Positions 37,268 to 50,197 of a stretch of 64,000 bases of DNA are shown one piece after another. Position 1 is the stretch's first letter, and each line of letters starts with the position of its first letter. The DNA is from Pseudisothecium myosuroides (taxonomy: Eukaryota; Streptophyta; Bryopsida; Hypnales; Lembophyllaceae): assembly GCA_951799445.1 (NCBI GenBank), contig OX637287.1, positions 50,125,724 to 50,189,723 on the forward strand. The letters run 5' to 3'. The notes beneath the pieces were generated by a model. It saw only the letters and a program-made list of their open reading frames with translations. It did not search any database and had not been told where the DNA came from. Made by a program: the position numbers and the translations under genes.

Positions 37268-38989
37268 AAAAATTCAGTGATGGGAGGAAGTCAAAGAAAA
37301 TATTGTGAATAATGGAGGTTGGAAGACAACCATTGACATTAATAGTCAGAATACAACTATATTAGTACCAACCATTGTTTTTTTAGTGATTTAGCTTTAT
37401 CTAAGCATTGGCGATAATTTTGGATGAACTTTCAATGAATGAAGTGCCTACTTTTATCCATCCTTGGGAGAATTTTTTTTTGCTATTAAGGAGATGAACA
37501 TTAGTGAATTATGGTTATACATAGATATTGATGAGGAAAGTAGGGAGGCAACATATCCATCTTCATAGTAGATGTATGTCGGCAAGAACTGAAAATTTCC
37601 AAGCTAATTTTTGGCTTAATATACATGTTTTGAATAGTTGAATTTTGGAAACATCTAAAGAAAAGCAGTAATGACAAAGGCAACAAGACAAGGAATTTTA
37701 GAGTATCAAGTTAGGTGAATGGTGTAAAAGCCCAATTGCAGCAATACCTACCAATAGCCATTTCTTGTCATTAGTAGCAAACTATAGCCATCATTTACAA
37801 ATAAGATTGTAAGAATGTAAGTTGACTTGAGAATTCAATCACCATTTAAAAGAAAAGTTTTGTAACTACCAAATGACTACATTGTTTAAGAACCACATTG
37901 TTCAAAAACTACAATATACGAGTGCTAATTATTGATGAAACCATAACCCCTTCAAACTCCATGATGCTTACAAGAAGCACACCAAGCTACAAAGCAAACA
38001 CAGTATTAAAAATTCTCAAGGGTCCAAAACTTCTGAGCATGCATTGCCACAGCCAATTCAAGATGGGTTGTAAGTCGGTTTCTCAACCGATTCTTGACAA
38101 ATGAGAGTGCTAAATGTACACTCATCTTCTAATACAACCTAGCACTTGGACACAAGCTATTTTGGCAAGTTTCAGAAACTCTCCAATTCTTCATAAGATG
38201 TCCAAGTGTGTATCAAAAGACTGGTTGTAGATGTTTGGAGATTGAAGTCAGTATTGCGGGTAAAAGATGTCCATGACATCTATAACATTGGTATTGGAAA
38301 ATCGATGAGATAGCTTGAGAGACAACTAGTCTGCGGCAATTGTAAGACCAATACCACAACATGATATATATATTTGAGTTACATGAATAATATATATGTT
38401 TGAGTTAAAATAAGGTATTTCAAATGAAGAACTTTAAAAAAAAAATCAATTTTGTAAATATAAAATATAAAGAATAAAAAACTAAGCAAATGAAAATTAC
38501 CTCAATAGGCCACCTTTATAGTTTTGACCATGTTTGACCACTCTTGCCGAGAAATGAAGTGAGGTGGATTTGAATTTTTAGACATTTGCTTTGCCCAAAT
38601 GCTCGCCCAAATGGGAACTTCCATGCATTCAAATACAAGTTGCTCTTCATTACTATTCAAATTGTATTTTCATGACATCTTGATGCTATTGTGAGTGAAG
38701 TTGACCAAAGAATTGAAGTCAAAGAAAGCATTAGATTGATAGCATGGTTTGTCATCTTGGTAATCTATAAAGATTTGCGCTTGGCATACTCTGATAGTCG
38801 CTACAAAGTCACACACAAATAAGCTGCGACCTTGAGAGAACTTGATGAGCTAGTTCAATTGCTCAAGCAATGGTAACATGCAAGCAAGTCCAAGAACTGT
38901 CTTGACATTTTTGAGACACTCCAAGTTGTTTTGGACAACTATCAATGATGAAGAGTCCAAGACTCCAAGTGCATCTTGTAAAGCAAAAT
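37268..38989. other. AT-rich intergenic region
   Basis: No gene supported. The right part may contain further eroded sequence of the hAT element at 38990-40060. Confidence 0.35.
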
Positions 38990-40060
38990 AGGTTATTGGG
39001 CAAGCACTTGTTTAGCTGGTTTCAACATAGATATCCATTGGATCTTCACTTGCTTCATTATTTTATTGCCCTTCTTCTCCATCAAAGCATCCAACTTTGT
39101 GAATTCAATGTGTTTTTTTAGGAGAGTGGGCAAAATAAGCTAGCATGCATGGATTGAAGCAAGTCTTCAACATTAGACTCTATCTCCATCTTGGACAAAA
39201 TCTAAAGTGCCAATTGCACCTTGTGTGACATGTAATGTTGCCCAAACATCCAAGGAACATGAAAAGCTTTCAATTGCCAAGTAACTCTAGTTCATACGCT
39301 CTAGAATACGTTTGCTTTGTCAGCCTCGAAACAAATCACTTTATTGGCTATTTCCTGGTGAGTAAGGTCTCCATAGTGGAGCCTTCAAGGCATCAACAAT
39401 GACCGTTGGACACCATATTGTTGCCATGTTGTTGGCACTACCATCGTCAACTACCCTTTGCAATGACATCAACATCAAAACTAAGCACCATTGTTCTTGG
39501 ATATAAATATGAATGCAGAGCCAACTTTGATTATCACCTCATCACATATAATAGACAAGAATAGGCTTCCCTGATTTCCTCCTTCATGTTGTGATTGATC
39601 TCGGCGTACATGATTTTGGCCATTTGCTAGCCAAAATTATCACTCCAACTAGTGCTTTTTGGCATATGTGGCACCTTAAGAAATCTGAGAAAATGGTTGA
39701 GACTTTTGTATTCAAGCACAGTGTGCCCCTCTACTAGAATATGGAAGATGGTTGTAAACTGAAGACGTTTGCAATTGCATTCTTTTTGTTTGTTCTGCAC
39801 CATGTTATAAACACTCTTACTGCCTCGACTTATATACAACACAACATTTTTGGCATGAGCACAATTTTTGGAATAATAATATTCACCCTTCTTTGCAATA
39901 CCAACAAGATTTTTGGTTGCTCGATGACGATTGGCATGCTTCGTAAGTGTATCATATTTTGTGCTTAGGATCTTCGTGGACTTCCCTTCAATTGTGGAAC
40001 AGATCAAGCACTTTATTGACTCGATAGATCCATTGGCACAACAATGCAATTTTGCCCAAG
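38990..40060 (-). pseudogene. hAT-like transposase, second and more decayed copy
   Basis: Minus-strand fragments follow the order of the 1-1399 copy. First a zinc-finger-like part (KCLICSTIEGKSTK, then LTKHANRH), then LQFTTIFHILVEGHTV and FLRFLKVPHMPKSTSWSDNFG ending in TAG at 39627-39629. After this come LFLSIICDEV, GDLTHQEIANKVICFEA and MEKKGNKIMKQVKIQWISML. Several frameshifts and stops separate the pieces. Matches to copy 1 include FLRFLKV/LLRHLKV, LSIICDEV/LSISVDEV and QWISM/RWISM. Confidence 0.75.
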
Positions 40061-41530
40061 GATATATGGCCCTCTATGTGTCTTGAAACCTCTTAGACAC
40101 TCCATATTGTTTGCTCCTAAGAATAGGGTTTGACAATGGTCCAGTATCTACTAAGTTGTCTCCATTGTTACCACTCAAGATCAAAACCGTCTCTTCATTA
40201 GAGCAATTCACAAATTTAATCATCATTGTTGATCATGCAATTTATTATAACGCCTTTCAGACCCTTCGTTAGGTGCATTTGAACTTCCTTTGGAGACAAC
40301 TGTCTTCCTTTCTTTATCCTTCCGATTGATTGGGGTGGCTCTTGTTTTTCATCTTCTTCACTGCCTTTGGCAAGGGTGCCTTCCCTTTGCCCTTTCCAAT
40401 CTCTAATTCAGATTTTGCTAGATGTGCATGCAAAGGCGGTGATCTGATCTATAGAGGCACCTTCAAAATCCTTTGTGGCCTACCGCCTTTCAAGCAAGGA
40501 TGTAGAGGTATCTTTGACAGCAGAGAAACAATATTGTGATTGTTGCGACTTGAATTGAAATAGAGAAACAACAACCTCATTTATCTATGATGATGCTCTC
40601 ATTCACAAGCATCTACAACGTGTTTGAGGTGGCTCATAGAAGTTGTCATTCTCATCAAGCTCAAAGTTGATCTACACATTGTTGGGCGGACTAGGACTTC
40701 TAGGAGTTATTTGATTTAGATAGATAGGAGGTTGTAATTGAATGTCTTCAACAAATTAACTTTTGTCTGCATCCCTACCATCCGAGCTACAATCATATGT
40801 CTCTATATAGCTATCCAATACTTGATTTGTCATGCAACTCCAATTCAAAAAATCTAACTCAAAAAAATTTAGTAAACAAAATCTAATCAAGGAAGCTTGA
40901 GAGCATCTGACAAGTATTATCTGGGCTGATGCATTTCAAAATTCTACATAAAATTAAAAATGTATTGAAACATTTGACAAAGCTAAAACTAACCAATAAA
41001 ATATGACCCAACAAACTAACCGACACTGAATTGAAATTATGATCTCACAGGAATATTAAGTGATAGACTTGTCTTGCAACCCATTTAGTACTTGTAAATG
41101 TTGCAAGGCAACCACCATATCCTAACGGAGCTAGAATGCTAAATCAATGTACATTTTCAAAACTTGATTCATACAACAAATACAAGAAGTTGGTTTCTAC
41201 TTTCTACCTAGATACCAAGATTAATTATAAGTTTGTAGAATATAACTGCAGAAAGAGAGTGAACTCATCAAATTATAAGATTTCTATACCTTTCCAAATC
41301 TTTATGTTGAACATGGATGCCATCAGATCTTATAGCAATATCCCTTGCCATCTTGAATTGATTATCTTTTGCATAGGCAATACCACAAATTTGGATTTCA
41401 AAGTTCAAAAATCAATAATTCAATATCCAACCCAAAATAAAAAATCAAAGTAGATTGTGAATTTGTGATGTAATTGCCACTCATCTGATGCTCCAAAAAC
41501 CACCTCCATTTACCTCCACTTGCCTTATTT
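40061..41530. other. Intergenic, right flank of hAT copy 2
   Basis: ORFs at 40330-40539 and 41136-41453 have no domains. The terminal repeat of the hAT element was not found. Confidence 0.35.
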
Positions 41531-41748
41531 TTCTTCTTCATATTCTATGAAGATTATTATATATTGTTTAGATGTATATGCTTTTTCTTTTCTATCAATT
41601 TCTATACAAAATATTTAAGTAAGATGTATAATTATGATTAATAATAGTTATACATCTTACTTAAATATCTTGCACAAAAATTGATAAAAAAAAAAAGCAT
41701 AAACATCTAAGTAATATATAACAATCTTCATAGAAATATGAAGAAGAA
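41531..41748. repeat. Long near-perfect hairpin (~100-bp arms)
   Basis: Left arm about 41531-41630 and right arm about 41649-41748 are reverse complements with few mismatches (TTCTTCTTCATA / TATGAAGAAGAA ends; AAGTAAGATGTATA centre). The loop is about 18 nt. Symmetric and AT-rich; a MITE or a small-RNA-generating hairpin. Confidence 0.85.
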
Positions 41749-44700
41749 AATGATTGGCAAATGAATATAAAATATATTAGAAGCATGTTTCTTTTATACC
41801 AGCTTAATACATAAAGTAATAATAATTTATTTTAATTTAAAACAAACAAAAAAACAAAAACAATAAAAATAAAAGCAAAATAATAAAAATAAAAATATAG
41901 TAGTTTATAAAAAAATTATTTTTAGTTAACATTGTTGAAAATAGGTGATATACCTTAATGACACTTTTGAAATCATGGCTATAGATGACAAACCTTTGTA
42001 GAGGTTTTGGCTCTTAGTCTATTTGTACAAGTGAGTGAAGTGACCAATATGGCAACTTTTGACAATGTTAATGCAAAGGCTAGGCAACTTACTTACAGCT
42101 TCAGCTCCAACTATTGGTACAACATGATCAACTAGAATTGGTAATGAAGAAAAGCTCATTGTAGCACCAATTGAGGTTGAAGCGCCAATAGCATTTCTTC
42201 CTTGGTCATTGCTTAAAACAGATGCGGTTTTTTGATGCAAAGAGACCTTTGACTCTCAACGTTGGCTAATGCTTAAGTTGATAGCTTGCAACGGGAGCCA
42301 AACATCAAAGCTCATTTTTTCAATGTAGGCACAATTTTCTTCCCCTTGTCATCCATGGTAATCACCTACACAAGTCCAATGTACAAACCAAACACCTAAT
42401 TAAAAAACCCCAAGCATTAAAAACAACCCCACAACCCCAAAGCAAATTCCACATGCCATTGTGCTTACCGCAACAACTACCGGCATACAAAAAATAATTA
42501 ATTGACGAACAAACATAGTAAAAAGGGACAACATAGTTACATTAATTACCTTGAAAAGACCAAGATATGAACTCGGACATGAATAGGCAATATGGAGTTC
42601 CTCAATGTAGAAGCCCTAAGGAATAGTGCAAGTAGTCTCAAGCGCCTAAAACCTTTGACAATGTGTTACTATTCTCCCCTTCATGCCCTTCCTTCCACTA
42701 GAAGATTTGTAAAGTGAATAAATTGGCATATTTAATTCAATTCAATTGGCCAAAAAAGCATCTTCTACAAAGTCATTTACGAAAATTTAAAATCAAAAAA
42801 ATTTATCAACACTTGAACATGTGAAATTAAATCCTTCATCATTCCTATTAATAAAAAATTATAATTGGATTGATTTAAGTATTGATAAATGTCTTTGATG
42901 TGAAAATAAATGTGAAATTATATCCTTCATTCCTATCAATAAAAATTTATAATTAGATTTTCATATACATGTGACTATTATGAGTTTTAAATTCAAAGTG
43001 GAACAATCATTTTACTGATATTTCCAAGCATTGTAAGTAAATGGGCACTACCAAAATTCTTAAGACATTCGATTAACAGAATTCTAAGTAATCTTCAACA
43101 ATTGAAACCTATAAAATCATCAAAACATTAATACAATTTGGGTGGTTAGATTAATTCAAACCCTTACTCATCTTCACAAATTGGTTTTGACAGCATTGTC
43201 AAAATATGTGTGCAAAAAATACACCAAAATTGCATTCAACAAATGCAGTCAATGAATCCCTCCAAAATGTTGATCTTAACTACATCTATTCATTGATAAA
43301 TCTTGAAATGTGAGATGAATTGTAATGCTTTCAAATAATCCTTCTTTAATACCATCCAAACCATGGGGTCGTATGTCATGTAACAGAAGTCAACAACAAA
43401 AGCTACACAATACTTTCAGCAATTTTCTTTAAAGTAATATATAAAAAAAGAGGATCAAATCAGATTCAAGGTATGGAAAAACCAGTGAGCAGAGATTGAT
43501 ATATAATCTCAAGCTACTACTTCAAATTAGAATGGAATTCAATCAAGAACAAAAGGTGCAAATTTGAATGGAATTTGATCAACAACGGAAGGTGTACATG
43601 AGTTCCCTTAGAAGTTCTCATCAAACAAAATGCAGAAAATGAAGAGGATCAAATTTGAGCAAAGGTTGGACAAATGAGGAAAAAACAGTGATAAACCTCC
43701 AAATCTCTATTTGCAAACAAGTAGAGATTGACAACCTCCACTCATTACCGGATCAAACTCAACAACAAAAATTGCACATTACATGTCTCTTCCTTCAAAC
43801 AAATTGCCAAAACATAAAAAGATCTATTTGCAAGCAAAGGAATGGGGTATTACGAGTGACTCTAGATTGTAGGAATGCAGGTCCTTCAAGCTTCCAACTC
43901 CCTACCGCAGTCTTTGAAACCGCATCATGAACCTCAATCAATTCAAAATTGCAGCTCCAATCCAGTAGTGTAGCTGTCGCAGCACACCAACCAAACCAAA
44001 TCTAAAATCTTAAGCACCAAAAGTAAAACACAAAACCCTAAAATCCAAAGAGTTCAAGACGCAAGATAGCTGTAAAGACCATCTCCAATCAAAGAATCTA
44101 ATTCCAAAACCCAACTTGCAAATTTGAAGCTCAGCACTTGGCGTGGAAGGCAAATTTAGGGAGGCAACTTGGCGTGCAATTAGTCTCCTTTAATAACTCG
44201 CAATTGACATTTAGTTGCTTTGAATAACTCGCAATCCACGATGGACCTCGTTGAGGACTCACTCAACCATGCGATACACTTCCCTCTTTGTGAAAATCAA
44301 CAACGATGCATAGGATGTAAGAACCATGTTTCTAGCGAATATGCCTTTTCCATACCCCCAAATCAGCCCCTTTCAAGTCATCACTTTTCAACAAATTTTC
44401 ACCCCCAAAAAAACCTTTGGTTCCAAGTCTATGGCTTACAATTATCAAGCTTCAACTATCGGTATTGATATGCATGTTGTACTAGATTTCAGAAATGGTG
44501 AAGGAACTAAAAGTCACTTTGAATTTCAAAACCCTTGCTTAGTATGCTCCGTCAATTAAATGCTTCTTGCTATGGCGTCATGTTCATATTGTCTGCCCAA
44601 AACATTGCTAACCAGCCGCAATTGTCCTTTCTAAGAGATTGGAATAATCTCTCCTTGGATCCCTAGGAGTGAATTCAATTTAATCTGTAAAGATTCATTG

Positions 44701-45560
44701 TCTCGTTGGAAAGTTGCAATGCTGGGACTTCTTTTTTGGAGGAAAGCAAAAGAGCCCCCCTCCAAAATTGGTTAATAATATTATGATTGTTAGCTAGTTC
44801 TAAAACAAGCCAAGAATTGACCTCAATTTTAGCCCCTAAATGGTTCAAAGAATGTAGAATGTCCTTTGAAATCTCTAAAACTCAAATTGTAGCATGTTGG
44901 TATACGTATTGGGAGGGACTCCCCATTGCATAACTTGTGGCATGGGCTCCATTGAATTTTTGATAGTGGCATAATAATTCTGAAGTGAAATGTGCTTTCA
45001 TAACCGTGATTTGCTTTTAGTGACTACTATAATTTTGGTGTTTTAGCTAATTTTTGAAGTGATTTTTGTCAAATGTCTAAATTTGAATTTTCTTGTACCT
45101 ACTCACAGTGCTTTTGAGTGCACGTCCAACAATAAAAATTCTGAGTTCTAATTACAAGGCTATTGAAAAGCTAGAGTTATATTTGGCGAGGCAAATTCCA
45201 AAGTCTATTGAGGATGCCCCTCCCACCCGGAAAGAAAAAGAAACCCCAAGAGAAAAAGAAATAACAATGAACCTGAAGACCGAAAGCCGCATATGGCTGG
45301 CTGGACGCACTTCGCGCCACCTGCTTTTGTGTCTCCGCAGCGCAACCGTCAGAATTGCCATGGCCCCATCACGCATTCCATGTTCTAGGCTTCGCAACCG
45401 CCACGCCAACGTCCGCGGTGACCTTCACTAGACCTCTTCACACTCAGTCTCGGAAATCGTAGCCTCTGTGCAAGTGGAGTCAGTGTTTCTGGTGAATTGG
45501 AGCTCCAGATCGAGATGGCAGGTGACTGAGCCAGTTCAGTAGATTGGTTGCCAATTCGAG
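41749..45560. other. Gene-poor region before the thioredoxin gene
   Basis: AT-rich to about 44000, then closer to average composition. ORFs at 43655-43930, 44220-44559 and 45093-45431 carry no domains and no splice context. Confidence 0.4.
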
Positions 45561-45602
45561 GTATTCGGGATTCGGGATTCAGGATTCAGGATTCAGGATT
45601 TG
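45561..45602 (+). repeat. Heptanucleotide microsatellite
   Basis: Five to six tandem units of GATTCGG/GATTCAG in the likely 5' region of the thioredoxin gene. Confidence 0.7.
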
Positions 45603-45832
45603 AAGCCATTTCTTCGAGATTTGCGTTTTTACGTAGTTGCGTTTCTGCGGTTTCGTACATTTGTGCTTTCGTGCAAGTGGATTTTGGGAGTTTGCGACGA
45701 CTTGGGTTTGTGGTGACGGCAGTCTGGTAGGTTGGTTGCGAATTCGTTGGATTTCGGGCGACAATTTTCAGGGTTTGAGATTGGTGATTTTCTGTAATTA
45801 GGGTTCGTGGTGGAGCAGGGGTCGGGGTGGGA

Positions 45833-46540
45833 ATGACGATGGCGATGGCGATGCGTGTGCACGCCGTTGCAGGGGTGGATGTGCGGTTGTCAGGCGCGGG
45901 GGAATTGGTGGAGAGTAAGAAGGGTTTGACAGGGTTGAGATTATTGCAACAGAGGACAGGAAGAGATTTGGCAATGCGGCAAAAATCCGCGACGCGCGGC
46001 AGTTTGGGGCAGGAATTGACCTTGGGGTTGCCGCCACGGCGACCGGTGCGAGTGCGAGCAGCGACTGGGACTACCAGCGACGGCGTGCGGTGGTGGGAGA
46101 AGGACGGCGGGGTGAACTTCCGCGACGTGCACTCCACGCAGGAGTTTGTGGACGCGCTTGCGAACGCCGGGGACAAGCTGGTGGTAATGGAGTTTTACGC
46201 CTCCTGGTGCGGCTCCTGCCGCGCGCTCTACCCCAAGCTGTGCAAACTCGCGGCCGAGCATCTGGACGTGGAGTTCGTGAAGGTGAACTTCGAAGACAAC
46301 AAGCCGATGTGCAAGAGCTTGAACATCAAAGTGCTGCCCTATTTCCACTTCTACCGAGGGTCCGAGGGTCTTCTGGAAGGCTTCTCGTGCTCCCTCTCCA
46401 AACTCTCCAAGCTCAGGGAGGCAATTGCGTTACACAACACCGACAGGTGTAGCATCGGCCCCCCTGTCGGCGATGTTAATCTTACTAATGGCAGCGCTAG
46501 TAGTAACGATCAAGCCGCTCCGGCCACGGCATCCCCTTGA
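45833..46540 (+). CDS. Atypical chloroplast thioredoxin (ACHT type)
   Basis: 235 residues from ATG 45833; further in-frame ATGs at 45839, 45845 and 45851 could also serve. The first ~75 residues are rich in Arg, Ala and Ser and poor in acids, like a plastid transit peptide. A thioredoxin fold follows (about 95-205): FVDALANAGDKLVVMEFYAS, active site W125-C-G-S-C129, KVNFEDNKPMCKSLNIKVLP with the cis-Pro, and FHFYRGSEG. The C-terminal extension with HNTDRCSIGPP is the mark of ACHT proteins. These are reported to move oxidising equivalents to 2-Cys peroxiredoxins and other stromal targets. The CDS is one uninterrupted exon, whereas I recall seed-plant ACHT genes having introns. GC content is much higher than the flanks. 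Confidence 0.92.
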   Translation: MTMAMAMRVHAVAGVDVRLSGAGELVESKKGLTGLRLLQQRTGRDLAMRQKSATRGSLGQELTLGLPPRRPVRVRAATGTTSDGVRWWEKDGGVNFRDVHSTQEFVDALANAGDKLVVMEFYASWCGSCRALYPKLCKLAAEHLDVEFVKVNFEDNKPMCKSLNIKVLPYFHFYRGSEGLLEGFSCSLSKLSKLREAIALHNTDRCSIGPPVGDVNLTNGSASSNDQAAPATASP

Positions 46541-47735
46541 GGTGCGCACCCGCAAAGGCATTTGACAGATACAATTCAAAATTTTCCAAAGGGTTTTGGG
46601 ATCCTTTGTGTTGGCACATTAGTTTGTAATCTATGAGTATGTATATCATCGGTTTCATATAACCATGGTGCTGGATTCAGCATTCTACTTTCATTCAAAT
46701 AGATTCGCTTCTCGCTAGACGTATTGGCTCAATTTTGGTGCTACGCTGGGAATTCTCTGGCCACCCTCATTGTGTACTATTTCCATCATTTTAAGCATTA
46801 TAACCAATATGTAGGAATGTGCTTTCATAGGGAGATCACTACGGAACTCACTAGAGAGAGCAGTTTAGGAACAAGTGCCAAACTCTCTTGAGATCCAAAT
46901 GATTTATCACTCAATATAGGATGATTTCTTATGCAAGGATTTAGCCCAAAAGGATTGTTCTCTCTTGTCAGATTTTCAATGAGTGTCGGGGTGAATGTTC
47001 CTTCGTGTACTTTCCGTAGCACGTGCTTGAATTCATTTTCTGTACATTCATAGTTCGATGACATTCCAGAGAGGTGTTGGTCGTCAACAGGCCAAGGATT
47101 CATAACCCCTATCAAGCTCCATGCTAAGTTGGTGGCATTGTGCAACTCATAGTTTCTAAAAACAATCTATGTTGGAAAGAAAACAGAATTTCCATGTGTG
47201 ATCCAAGCAGAATTGGCAATCCGTTTTGGTGCATCGATGCATCCACAACGATGTCTAATTGAAGTGTTGACGTACCTCACAATTTCATTGAGCCAGCTGC
47301 GCTAATAATCTTGTGAATTACTGAATTCTTTCAATAAAATCTTGCAAACTATTGCATTGATTGTTCAGACACGACTAACCAGTTGGCTTAAGTAGAACCA
47401 GAAGAAGATGAAATTTTCCAATTATTTCTACATAAAGCGCTGTACCGGCAAACTTTATCACAAAACTGACTAGGTATCTCGTCGCCCAGAAAAGTCTGAA
47501 AGTGCTGCGACGATTAGGGTCTCCACTTTGTGCCGCCAAGCTGTGAGCACATCGGAAGTTTCATCAGGTCAGATGGAATTACAATCACATTCTTGAAGTT
47601 CTATGCATACAGAAAATGAAGGGAGCTGAAAGAAGAAATTATTTCAAGTACTGAAGGTGACAGCGGCAGCTTTACCTCTTGTATATCACTATTCGCAGGT
47701 CAATAGTGCTGTGATTTTCACAGAATACTGCAGAC
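46541..47735. other. Convergent intergenic region between ACHT and the UIM/EF-hand gene
   Basis: Contains both 3' UTRs. The 106-codon minus-strand ORF 46825-47145 has no domain and no splice link to the gene at 47736. Confidence 0.4.
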
Positions 47736-50197
47736 TTATCGTTCCGACACAATTAGGTTACACCGATGAGCTACGTTTCTGAAATCCACTATATCAAGCT
47801 GCGCAAACCAATGCGAAATAGTATTGTCAGCTATGGGGAACCCCATGATACGAGCACGTAATCAATGTTTCTGTGCTAGTCTACGATATCGCGCAGAAAT
47901 CTTGACCATCAGAGCGGTCATGGGAACTTATTCCAGCTCGTTTGCAATGATAAACAAAGGATATTATGACTTGAAATTTTGTACTGAAAGCACGATTCAG
48001 AGTTAAGGAACAAACCACGCCAGTATGACTTCTGTTGAAAAGATGTATCATGTCTAGCAATTCCTGTTGACTCCATGTGAAGTCATGAGCCGTCGACACC
48101 CTCTCCAGGTCATTTAAGGTCAGTTGCCCCCTTCCCCTTTCTGCATATTGACGATAATTGAGGTAAACAAGCTAGTTCATCAGCTAGAAAAATATGTTCC
48201 CACTGCAAACGTCTCAAGATGGAGTAAAAACAAATCAGCTTTGCTTGAGAACGAACCGTCAAAGAATGGAAATAGTGCATCAACTTCACCCTCCGTGAAA
48301 TGGCGCTTATTACTCTGCAAAGCACAACTGCAGATCATGAGCATTGTAGAAGCTGGAACTACCAACACATACAATTGCAACTCAACTGTAGTCTACTTGA
48401 CGAGAATGAGATTAATCAGCATCAGATCGCCTGATACTACAACCAAATCACAAACAACTGCAACTAATACATGTCCGCATGATACCATATAAAGTTCCAG
48501 TAGCAAAGTAAAGCTTGTGACTATGTGAAGAAATTAGCATGAACATGTGCAAGATATTGTTTTCCAAAATATGATTACCCCCCTCCACTTACCATTTTCT
48601 GATTTTTTCGCTTCGCATTGCCTTTAGAAGGTTTTGATTTTGGTTTATCCTCAAGTTCATCATCAGGTTCGAGCTCCGCAGATTTTGCGACCCTCTTTTT
48701 GCCTGAGCTGCCTTTCTTCTTTCTCTTTGAGGGTCCGGGAGAATCCGTCGCTTCTACTGACGCTCCCAGTGACAAAGCCAGAGCCTACAAACCCATGCAC
48801 GGTACCAATTCTCGTCAAGTGAAACTTCAGACACGAAACTCAGTCCTACTGAGCAGCAGTCAGCCATCACTGTGACTAAACCGAAAGCTTATGAACTTGT
48901 CTTCACTTCAAGATGTGATGAATGGCACCTCTCTCAACTCTACTGGGTTCTAAAAACTCCTGTCAACCCCATGTACCTCTCAAGTCAACCACTGGGAACT
49001 ATTTGCATGCAACACACACAGACAGCATTGTCCTGAAAAAAACAAATTATCCTTGAAAGTCTTAAGCAGCAGGGTGCTAAATGAAAACAATCCGACTCAG
49101 AGTTTTTGTATTGGAGGAATTACTGTCACGTCCAGTACCTCTTGGAGAGCATATTCTTCTTCATCCATATCAGCGTCATTGGGCGAACCATCCTCCTGCA
49201 GGACTTCCTGCTCATGCTCATCCACCTCATCTTCTGACTCTGAGCTGCCCTCCTCGTCAGTGGGCTCATATTCCTGGTCCTTCCGTTTTCTCTTGTTGGG
49301 ACTGAGTGACTCTGACTCGGAGTCCGACTTGTCTGAGCTGCTGCCCTCATCGTCCAGCGCACTGTGTTCAAATTATCAACTAGGTTACAGGAAAAAATTG
49401 CTTACTAATTCAGCAAAAAATTTCACTCATTGCATCTGCACTTACCGCTCAAGTACAAAGTCTTTCAAAACAGAAGCCAAGACAACGCACTGTATGGATA
49501 TAAAGAACGCAATTGAAAAATTGTGAGAACGAAAACATTCCGTTTCCCAGTAACAGAGTGTCAGTCATACACGGTCTCCTCCCCTACTTGAGTTGCATTC
49601 CCGCAAAAAACAGCAAAAAAGGAATTAACCAATAAAACTGACAAAATAAACTCTCCCTGCGATCCTTACTAACCCTAACTAGAGAATTATATTTCTATCC
49701 AAAATTACAGTTTCGTCTTCCCGGACATCAACACCATCTGAATGAGATTCACAGATTGCATACTCCCATACAAAATCCTAAAAAAAAAAAGAATAAAATC
49801 ATGACATGAAATTGGAACGAAGCCCACAAATTCACCTTCTCTTGCCGCTGACAGATTTCAGCCGCTCCGAGCGCCTACGCGGACCACCGCCTTTCGACTT
49901 CGAAGTAGTCCCTGCCTTGGCAACTTTGCTAGAGGAGGTTTGCGCTAGAGAGGACGCCAAATTGGGAAGCTGAAGCGATGCAAGCATGGCCTTGTTCCTC
50001 TCAATGGTCTTGAGACGCTGCTTCTCATACTCTGTAATCTCCTCCTCCTCCTCCTCTTCATCTTCACCTTCCTCCTCCTCTTCCTCCTGTTGCTCTTCTT
50101 CTGATCTTTCCAACTCCTCTTCTAGTTCATGCTCTTCATCTCCAGGTAATGGTTCTGCGTCGCCATCGCCAAGCTTGCGACGCACCACGGGAGCCAT
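47736..50197 (-). CDS. Acidic nuclear-type protein with UIM and paired degenerate EF-hands (six exons)
   Basis: Exons joined by GT-AG signals with consistent phase: 50197-49836, 49361-49139, 48784-48593, 48314-48257, 48140-48016, 47798-47736 (stop TAA), 340 residues. Exon 1 holds a long Glu/Asp tract, then ITEYEKQRLKTIERNKAMLA and a basic PRRRSERLK. Exon 2 is Ser/acid-rich with PNKRKRKD, a possible nuclear signal. The exon 2/3 junction encodes MDEEEYALQEALALSL, a clear ubiquitin-interacting motif (residues ~186-201). Exon 3 is Lys-rich. Exons 4-6 encode two EF-hand-like helices and loops: DERGRGQLTLND (278-289) and NRSHTGVLDIVD (314-325), each lacking several calcium ligands. The YEKQRL...N..ML module and RRS-R-L motif recall chromatin-associated proteins such as WDR76. 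The function is unknown; a ubiquitin-reading chromatin role is inferred. Confidence 0.8.

Noticed and set aside
45586..46176. Minus-strand Pro/Thr-rich ORF of 196 codons
   Set aside because: Antisense shadow of the thioredoxin transit-peptide region, with no independent support.
46825..47145. Minus-strand ORF of 106 codons beside the UIM/EF-hand gene
   Set aside because: Considered as a terminal exon, but the EF-hand model closes cleanly at TAA 47736 and this ORF has no domain or splice link.
49126..49371. Minus-strand Arg/Met-rich ORF of 81 codons
   Set aside because: Out-of-frame reading of exon 2 of the UIM/EF-hand gene. The phase-consistent frame is acidic.
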